Below are positions 57,175-64,000 of a stretch of DNA of 64,000 bases, in pieces. Source of the DNA: Nipponacmea schrenckii (taxonomy: Eukaryota > Mollusca > Gastropoda > Lottiidae). The translations under genes were made by a program, and so were the position numbers. Where the stretch lies: the NCBI GenBank assembly GCA_030562195.1, contig CM060200.1, positions 14,880,001 through 14,944,000 on the forward strand, read 5' to 3'. The notes beneath the pieces were generated by a model. That model made no database searches and was not told where the DNA came from. It was given only the letters and a program-made list of their open reading frames with translations. Numbering within the stretch: position 1 is the first letter of the stretch; the number at the start of each line of letters is the position of its first letter.

Positions 57175-58595
57175 GTATCAGACACTATATTTTTATCATA
57201 AAAGTTTCTAAATGTCTTAGAGTTTGACCAACCAGCAGTGCTCATGATTTCTTTCACTGACACTTTATTTAATTAAGCCTTAGATGTGGATGCACTCCTT
57301 GTAGAATGACTTTTGTAGATAGCGATAAGACACACTTTATCCATCGACTAATGGTGTCAGTAGTCACATATTTGTGTGGCTTAATAAAGCTTATAAATAA
57401 GGCAGTTTCTTTGCCTCTTAATGGACGAGTTCTGTCCAAATATTCTTTTAATACAGTCGAGACACATAACCTGCGATCTGGAGGATACGCTTTTAACAAG
57501 ACACTTTGTTGATTTACACCGGGGCGAGCTTGTTTTAGCAAGCCACTTAAAGACAGTATATAACCCTCTGAACATTTAACCATTCCTTGAATGTTCAATA
57601 AACATAAAGTTTGCGACCTACAGGCAGTAGTTAGCTCGATCAACATCACTAATTTCAATGACAGTTGTCTTAGAGTAAGCATTTTGACAGGCGACCACTT
57701 CTGGAGAAATGTTAGGACACAGTTAACATCCCAAACTGTTTTTGTTAATGACACCGTAGGTTTCAAATTAAAAACTCCCTTTAAAAATCGAATCACCAAG
57801 GGATGACTACCAGCACAGAAACCATCTATAATAATTCCAAATGCACTCAATGCCGAGCGTGCCGTATTAATTGCACTATATCCTATACCAGAGTCGAAAT
57901 AATTTCAATGACAGTTGTCTTAGAGTAAGCATTTTGACAGGCGACCACTTCTGGAGAAATGTTAGGACACAGTTAACATCCCAAACTGTTTTTGTTAATG
58001 ACACCGTAGGTTTCAAATTAAAAACTCCCTTTAAAAATCGAATCACCAAGGGATGACTACCAGCACAGAAACCATCTATAATAATTCCAAATGCACTCAA
58101 TGCCGAGCGTGCCGTATTAATTGCACTATATCCTATACCAGAGTCGAAAAGCTCCGCAAGAAAGTCTAACACAGACTCTATAGAGGCATGAAGTGAATCA
58201 GTCTGCCTTTCACTACAGTAGTAAACCCACTTTCTGACAAAAACTCCATATTGTTTCTGAGTTCTTGGTCGCCAAGATTCCATAAGGATTTTGGTAGCCC
58301 TTGACGAAAAATTTCGCAATCTGATTGCATCCCGGACACACGACACCCTACTAATATTAGTTTCTTGTGTAATGGGTGTAATTTGTCTGTAGAGGGTATC
58401 CCTAGTAGATTCGATTTCCTCGGCAATATTCGTGGATGTGCAGACAACATCTGTAGGATGACTGGAAACCAGGACTGTGTCGGCCAAAGGGGCACTACCA
58501 TTAAACTTTGTGATTGATCTGCCCGAACTTTCTGTAAGGTTCTCCCAATGAGGCTGAAAGGAGGGAAAGCATATGAGTACATATCTGACCAACAA
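57175..58595 (-). pseudogene. DIRS-2 tyrosine recombinase, broken by duplication
   Basis: It overlaps the end of the RT-RNase H frame by about 420 bp in a different frame, as in DIRS1. Core-binding domain: SWRPRTQKQYGVFVRKWVYY (about 58290-58230). Catalytic domain: LTTACRSQTLCLLNI (first Arg, about 57630-57590), then after a frameshift SASTSKA, AGWSNSK and a nucleophile-type tyrosine in FYDKNI near 57200. The 250-bp direct duplication (57651-58149) repeats residues around FGIIIDGFCAGSHPL and shifts the frame because 250 is not a multiple of three. Confidence 0.8.
57651..58149. repeat. Perfect 250-bp tandem duplication
   Basis: 57651-57899 and 57901-58149 appear identical base for base ('aatttcaatgacagttgtct' to 'ctataccagagtcgaaa'). 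Such perfection in an otherwise decayed element suggests a very recent event or an assembly artefact. Confidence 0.92.
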
Positions 58596-59119
58596 AATGG
58601 AAAAGCATTAGTATAAGATGCATCCGGATCTGGTTTCCATGATGCAAAAACACCTAATTGTGTATTGAGACGAGTAGCAAACAAGTCAATTTCGGGTGTA
58701 CCAAAGTGCTCTGTGATTTCATGGAACACAGTAGAATGCAACTTCCATTCTATCTGGTCACTAAAATTCCTTGAATGGACATCAGCAATATTATCTATAC
58801 TTTTGACCAGATCGGAAGAGATCCATATACTGCGCTTAATGCACCAGATCCAGATGTCTTTGGCCAAACGATTCAACGCTATCGACCTTGTACCACCCAT
58901 ATTATTTATGTAGGCCATTGCTGTTGTATTGTCTACCATAAGTTTGACATGTAAATTAGACTGACCAACACAAAAAGCTCTTAATGCGTGATAGACAGCA
59001 AGTAATTCTAAAAAATTGATGTGGTGGTTTCTTTCGGTATCCTGCCATCTACCACCTATACTTTCAGTACCACAACATGCGCCCCACCCTGCTAGAGAGG
59101 CATCAGATGTGATAACCAT
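58178..59119 (-). pseudogene. DIRS-2 RNase H and C-terminal domain
   Basis: TSDASLAGWGACC (first catalytic Asp), NFLELLAVYHALRAF (Glu), VDNTTAMAYINNMGG (second Asp) and NIADVHSRN (last acidic position) make a complete DIRS-type RNase H. GTPEIDLFATRLNTQL and SLMVVPLWPTQSWFP form the trailing domain shared with the element at 8310-8560. The frame is open for 313 codons but its N-terminal continuation into RT is cut by TE-B at 59133. Confidence 0.85.
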
Positions 59120-59132
59120 CGTGGGATTATTA

Positions 59133-60270
59133 CGTATTTCGACTTTGGCGAAAACGTATTGTAATCGTTCGGATTATTTTATTTTTTATTTTTTTTTTGT
59201 AATTCTTGGATGAGTTTGCAGACAAACTGGTAAAAGGTGCAGAAATTCTAAATCTACAGTTGATCTTAGAATGATTTCTATTATCAAATAAAACAAAACC
59301 GGAAGTTCTATCTCTGACAGGAAGTGAGAACCGGAAGTTCAGGTTTTTTTGCTTTAGCAAGTTTATTTTCAGTTCGATTTTGACCGGATTTTCAGATTTG
59401 AAAACTTCAATGTATTTGTCAACTAACAGTTATAGGTTTTATGCAATTAGGTTAAATATTTTACCCACGATTTGCAATTCAATATTCAAGGGTCATCGGC
59501 AAAAATTTCAGACCGTGATTTCTCCTTTAATATAGATGGTAAAATTTTGAAACTTTACCAGTTGATAGGCGATATGTTTATAATTTTTGAAAAAATGTGA
59601 AAAAAAAAATTCCTCTTCCGGTTTAGCCTCAAATGACGTAATTACGTAACTTCCGGTCTATAACTGCTAGGTGAAAAGTGAAAACTGTTTTATAAATAAC
59701 TTGTCAATAGTAATTGATTTGACCTAAATAATTAAGGTCAAGCTGCCATATCGGCCGCCATTTTGAATTTTCGTTACAATTCTTAAATCCGAAATTCAGA
59801 CTCTACTGATAGACCGATTTTGATGAAATTTAGCACAGAGATACAATGGATCATTATCTACCTTTTCTTGGAGGCCGATTTTTAAATTTCGTATTTTTTT
59901 TCGAATTATTCAAATTTCGATTTTTTCAAAATTAGGTCACTTTAACGGCTACGGAAGTTGTGACCCACTTAATCTATGACCTTGAAAATTAAGTCAAATA
60001 ATATTCAATATATTGTCTACGAGTAGGTATTTTTTTATTTGGCTTCCTTAAAAAATTCACAGAGATAAGTGTACTTAAATACAGCAAAAATTGATAATTT
60101 TCATATTTTCGCCATTTTTAACCGTTACGGAAGGTATGACCTAATTATTTTATGAGTTTGAAAACTAGGTCAAATGATATTCAATATATTGTCTAGATGT
60201 AGGTCATTGCAAATTTAGCTTACATAATATTTTAAGGCTCTCGAAATACGTTCATAATTGTAAGCAATTC
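59133..60270 (-). mobile_element. TE-B copy inserted in the DIRS-2 RNase H region
   Basis: 1,138 bp, flanked by TA (59131-59132, 60271-60272), the inverse of 55311-56442. The coding sequence on either side (SRTIIKD ending near 60274 and NNPTMVITSDAS starting near 59128) belongs to one DIRS polyprotein, so the insertion borders are well constrained. Confidence 0.82.
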
Positions 60271-61140
60271 TAGTCTTTAATTATTGTTCGACTTTGTGTA
60301 CTCAGCTTTTCTATCCACCATCTGAGATCATCTCTCATAAGAGAGGTTACACTTAGAAAACCGTCAAACTGACCACGATTTATTCTTAGAGCTTCAATTT
60401 TTGCGTACTCTAAATTGCGATAGAACAGTGGACCATGGTCTACAGCAGAAAAAGTGGAGACCATCAAGCCTATGACTTGTGCTAACTGTTTAATTGTAAT
60501 ACTAGATTTGTCTATAATTCTGTTACAATTAAGAACTAAGTTATCTACATGTACTTTATGTTTTGGTAAAAACACTTTCATTTGCACTGTATCAATAATA
60601 AACCCCAAGAATGTGAGGTATATTGAAATAAATTATTTTTCCAGAAAAACCTAAGATATTTTTGATGTTCTATTGCTATGGGAACAGAATAGTATGCATG
60701 TCTCAAATCTACAGAGCCCAAATACGAATTAGGTGTTAAGAGCTTTAATGCAGATTCAAATGTATCCATCTTGAAGTGCCTGTACATAATGTACTGATTG
60801 ACCTCTTTGAGATTTAAAATCATTCGGTGCTCACCATTCGGTTTAGGTCTAGTGAAAATTGGGGATGTAAATTGACCTTCGCATGGTTTTACCTTAATCA
60901 ATACCCCCATAGACAACATAAGTTTTATCTCATTGTCTACAATAGAAATTTCAGAATCTTTATAAATTGGTGAAATCACAACTTTAAATTGTTTAGGAAC
61001 AGGACCTTCAAATTCCAAGAGACAATGAGACACAATGTCTAAAGTATTTATATCAGAAGTAAGCAACTCCCATTGTGATCGAAATAATTTCAATCTACCT
61101 GCCTGAAAATGACTACCTCCTGTGTGTGTAGTATTAAAAG
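60271..61140 (-). pseudogene. DIRS-2 reverse transcriptase lacking its active-site block
   Basis: From about 61120 downward: AGRLKLFRSQWELLTSD, SPIFTRPKPNGEHRMILNLK, FKMDTFESALKLL, GSVDLRHAYYSVPI (first catalytic Asp) and FFWKNNLFQYT. Then, where the LPFG...YxDD segment should follow, the frame jumps to FLGFIIDTVQMKVFLP (about 60615) and the thumb (NLEYAKIEALRIN). About 70-80 residues, including the YxDD box, are deleted at about 60620-60632, with a frameshift. Confidence 0.82.
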
Positions 61141-61149
61141 GACATACCT

Positions 61150-62436
61150 TTACTTCTTGCTGAGCTCCCCTTTGGAGTTTTTTGAACCACTGGAGTTTGG
61201 TTTCTCTTGGTTAGAATTGGTACGCCACCTGGACCAATTTGAATTATAACTATTATTATATTTTCCTCGACCATGACCTCTGGTTTGTCGAGCACCACGC
61301 CCTCTATGGCTGAAATTATAACCACCCCTCTGCCTTGGAAAAGCTGGACCTCTGCTTATTCGCTTTCCTATACGATTAACATCTTGTATGTCTTTTACTA
61401 TCTGAGACACGTTATCGCCATATAGCCATGATGAGTAAGGCAAAGCCGGAGAAGTTAAATGTGCATAATCAGAAACCACATCAGGTTTATGAATTTCTTT
61501 GCGCCGTAAGTTAAACATTCGATAAGATTGTCCTAACAAAGCTAAGGCATCCGATGCTTGCTCCAGCATGATTTCTGGAACGTCAGACTGAGTGACGTGT
61601 GTATGTAATGTATCTGCCAGTTTAGTCAAAACACATGCTGCTTTAATCACACAATTCTGAATGGCCTGTAACTTTACATCTCTAGTTTGTGTATCAGGCG
61701 ATAAACTGTTCCAGATTAAGGGATTTACCCGAGTAAGCACAAGGAAATCACAGTTCTCTGGTCTATGAATGTCTTTAATCATATGACTAAAATGTTCATC
61801 AGCCATACCTGTGCTGAAGAGAGAGTTGACCATATCAGCCAGCCCATCATTTGCGTTCTTGTCTAGTTTTTCAGTAATTTTGTACTTCTGTTTCATGGTT
61901 GTAAATACAGACAATTGGTCACCATCAACTTTTGATTTTTTATGGGGTGGTTGAGACTGACAGTCATCATCAATAACTGTGTCTTCATCATAGTCAAAGT
62001 CATACTGAGTATTCACCACAGACTCACCAGGCCCAGGTGGGGGCCCTGATTCATTCAAGATATTATCATCACAATCATAATAAAGATCATCCACTTTAGT
62101 CATGATATCTGAGATTTTAGCATTCTGCTCGGCTTGATTATCCCGTAGGATTTTCATAATATCCGACATCGTCGGTTCACTGACATCGGCAGTTTGTTTA
62201 TTGACATTAGAACCACAAGCAGCCTCGCCACTTTTAGTTTTGTTAGAAGGAGTCACCGAAATATCTTTGGAGGAACGTTTCCGGCTCTTCTTATCTGTGG
62301 TGTTCGTAGTAAATTGGCTTACCGGTAATTGGGTTTCGGAAGCTTTCAAAGAAGAGTTAACTTCTTTCTGTATGGGGTCCGCCATTTTGGTTGTTGATAA
62401 AACACACGTGCCCACCTCGTGAGCCGGTGAAACCAA
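61150..62436 (-). CDS. DIRS-2 gag-like protein
   Basis: A 428-residue open frame. MADPIQKEVN at 62382 is a more likely start than the outer ATG because the preceding residues look like leader. There is a Ser/Lys-rich N-terminus, an acidic middle (DDDCQSQPPHKKSKVDGDQL), a conserved helical domain with VNPLIWNSLSPDTQTRDVKL and ALLGQSYRMFNLRRKE, and an RG-rich C-terminus (RGGYNFSHRGRGARQTRGHG) that could bind RNA. There is no CCHC knuckle, unlike the gag at 6139. This is the only undamaged frame of the element. Confidence 0.78.
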   Translation of the reverse strand: MVSPAHEVGTCVLSTTKMADPIQKEVNSSLKASETQLPVSQFTTNTTDKKSRKRSSKDISVTPSNKTKSGEAACGSNVNKQTADVSEPTMSDIMKILRDNQAEQNAKISDIMTKVDDLYYDCDDNILNESGPPPGPGESVVNTQYDFDYDEDTVIDDDCQSQPPHKKSKVDGDQLSVFTTMKQKYKITEKLDKNANDGLADMVNSLFSTGMADEHFSHMIKDIHRPENCDFLVLTRVNPLIWNSLSPDTQTRDVKLQAIQNCVIKAACVLTKLADTLHTHVTQSDVPEIMLEQASDALALLGQSYRMFNLRRKEIHKPDVVSDYAHLTSPALPYSSWLYGDNVSQIVKDIQDVNRIGKRISRGPAFPRQRGGYNFSHRGRGARQTRGHGRGKYNNSYNSNWSRWRTNSNQEKPNSSGSKNSKGELSKK

Positions 62437-62784
62437 ATTGGCCAGAGAATAATAAATTGTACCAACTCAACCACGTCGAGTTTGTTAGAATGGCCTCGAA
62501 ATATAATACTTCGTAAAGCAAAACAGGTAGATGCAACCTTGAAAATGGACACCTACTGTTGACAAGGAGGCCAATAAAAAGTTCGAAGCAAGACGAAACA
62601 CACGTCTTGTCTTGCTAGACCCAAGCTGCGAACTGATTCTGGTGACCCACGCATGCGTGCATCTCATCTGATTCCGGAAGTGTTAGTGACGTAATAAAAT
62701 TAGCAGCATGCACCACAAAACATATGGACAAATTTCACAAAATATGAATAAAACTTTACATAATGCATCCACACTTGATGATGC

Positions 62785-63861
62785 TTGATAATAGTTCATA
62801 GTGTAGAAAAAGAACTAGGTAATTTTAACGAGGGGTCGCTTCATGGCATTGGTTTTATTATTCATGTTGTGACAGGTCTTGTAGTGGATTATGGAGTACT
62901 CAGTAAATATTGTCATAAGTGTCGGGTCTACGGAGATAATTTGACGGGGACAGAGAGGGAGGGTTTGGCTTCTAACACATAGCTCCCAATGTGAGAAAAA
63001 TTATGATGGATCTTCTGGATTAATGGAAACGGCTATAGCCAAAACATTAGGTCTCGTTCTGAAAGATTGGGCTTCCAATACACCTGTATGTTGAGCGATG
63101 GTGATAGAACAACATTTGATGCACTTAAAAGAACAACATTTGATGCACTTAAAAAAATGCAACCCTACGGACCTGAAATTGCTTTAGAAAAAGAATCACA
63201 TTGCAAAAAGAATGTATCCGGGTCTCGAATTAATAAGAAAAAGTGAAAGCAGAGGGAAAAACTCACAATCCAATAAGTGGACAGGGAAAAATGACAAAAG
63301 CCCGTATGAAAAGCTAGTCGCAATATTATAGAAAAGCCATAATGGACCATAGTGGTGCTATTCAGGCCATGAAGGAAAGTATCTGGGCAATTCTGCTACA
63401 TAGTATGTCCACCAGTGAAGAACCCCGTCACAGTAGATGCTGTGGTTTCTGGTCTAAGCAAGCTATTGAATAAGGAGTTGACCCAGAGGACTATCGTAAT
63501 TCGAAAGACGTTTCAGCATATTTTTTACCCTTATTTCAAACACTTAACTAATGAAGAACTTTTGAAAAGGTGTCAATTAAAATTAACTCAAAATGCCAAT
63601 GAAGGCTTACATTCCCTTGTGTGGAAATATGCAGCTATCACTGTCTTCATTAGCAAGACCTCGTTTGATACAGCCATTATGTTGGCAATTTCTAACTGGA
63701 ATTGTGGGCGTTCTCCCGTATATGACTTTTTGGACACTATCAGATGTTCACCTGACACCAGGCTAAAGGAGCAATGTGTAAAATCTGACTGCTTGCGAAA
63801 GAAAGCAAATAAACCTTCAGGAAAATTTTTCATAAGAAACCGAAAAAAAAATGCAATTGAA
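62785..63861 (+). pseudogene. Mutator-like transposase relic
   Basis: Phrases in several frames fit the Mutator-like transposase family common in invertebrates. They are VVDYGVLSKYCHKCRVYG (62890-62940), a SSGLMETAIA-like segment followed by RSERLGFQYTCMLSDGDRTT (about 63050-63115), a Lys-rich block, and an open frame of 149 codons (63415-63861). That frame has CQLKLTQNANEGLHSLVWKY and DTAIMLAISNWNCG. Stops between these blocks show decay. A 24-bp unit is duplicated in tandem at 63110-63157. Terminal inverted repeats were not found; the right one may lie outside the window. Confidence 0.65.
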
Positions 63862-64000
63862 TAAGTTTCAATTGAAGATGACCGTGACGCACTGGAAGGT
63901 GGTCTGGCCTATGGACCTGGAATTGCCTCAACCTCCCAATTATGATATATTTACATTTACTTGATTGTCAAATAATGAAATACAGTTATAAAAAAATGGA

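Larger units (their letters stand above)
57037..62702 (-). mobile_element. DIRS1-like tyrosine-recombinase retroelement with inverted termini (DIRS-2)
   Basis: The left terminus 57037-57079 and the inverse of the right terminus 62660-62702 are nearly identical ('gtcactaacacttccggaat'), giving inverted terminal repeats as in DIRS1, unlike the split direct repeats of the element at 5972. Minus-strand gene order is gag-like, RT-RNase H, then an overlapping tyrosine recombinase. Damage includes an RT-core deletion, insertion of TE-B (59133-60270), a 250-bp tandem duplication and further frameshifts. Confidence 0.85.

Overview
The window looks like intron-rich, AT-rich animal nuclear DNA, probably from a mollusc or another lophotrochozoan. 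The reasons are one spliced conserved host gene with short exons and multi-kilobase introns, no prokaryotic gene packing, and a repeat landscape that includes about 160-bp tandem-core elements resembling the bivalve 'pearl' type, both kinds of tyrosine-recombinase retroelement, an L1-like element and a Polinton-like fragment. The species cannot be named from this sequence alone.

Host gene: seven small exons on the + strand (10701-10845, 15884-15977, 17594-17675, 27038-27080, 29736-29876, 30350-30494, 40448-about 40690) join in one continuous frame with GT/AG borders. They encode the cDENN/dDENN part of a DENND4-type (Drosophila Crag) Rab-GEF. Their introns are filled with transposons. Upstream exons lie outside the window, and I could not find the next downstream exon.

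1-5.5 kb: a minus-strand CR1/Jockey-type LINE cut by a 3.2-kb hAT-like element with a 5-bp target duplication. 6-10.6 kb: a tyrosine-recombinase retroelement with split direct repeats (A1...B1A2...B2), decayed. 11-27 kb: DENND4 introns holding tandem-core Helentron-like elements ('H'), two copies of a TA-flanked element with CpG-rich subterminal arrays ('TE-A'), a fragment of a 1.1-kb repeat ('TE-B'), a copia-like RT relic with a 275-bp tandem duplication, and a non-autonomous hAT with an 8-bp duplication. 27.7-29.5 kb: a third TE-A.

30.98-40.34 kb: a four-level nest, H > TE-B > a mariner-like element with TA duplication > a full-length L1-like retrotransposon with two intact ORFs, a 40-nt poly(A) tail and a perfect 12-bp target duplication.

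40.8-54.4 kb: two CAGT-ended TA-flanked elements, an H element carrying a CR1/L2-like LINE, a decayed Polinton/adintovirus-like segment (PLA2 motif, integrase, adenain-type protease), a piggyBac pseudogene cut exactly at a TA by one of the CAGT elements, and another LINE cut by a 12-unit H array. 55-62.7 kb: a second TE-B, an 85-bp perfect palindrome, and a minus-strand DIRS1-like element with inverted termini. That element has lost its RT core, carries a perfect 250-bp tandem duplication, and is interrupted by a third near-complete TE-B. 62.8-63.9 kb: a decayed Mutator-like transposase.

Apart from DENND4 nothing here looks like a host gene. The interactions are those of transposons inserting into one another, and in several places the pre-insertion site can be read. 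No RNA genes, CRISPR array or defence locus were seen.
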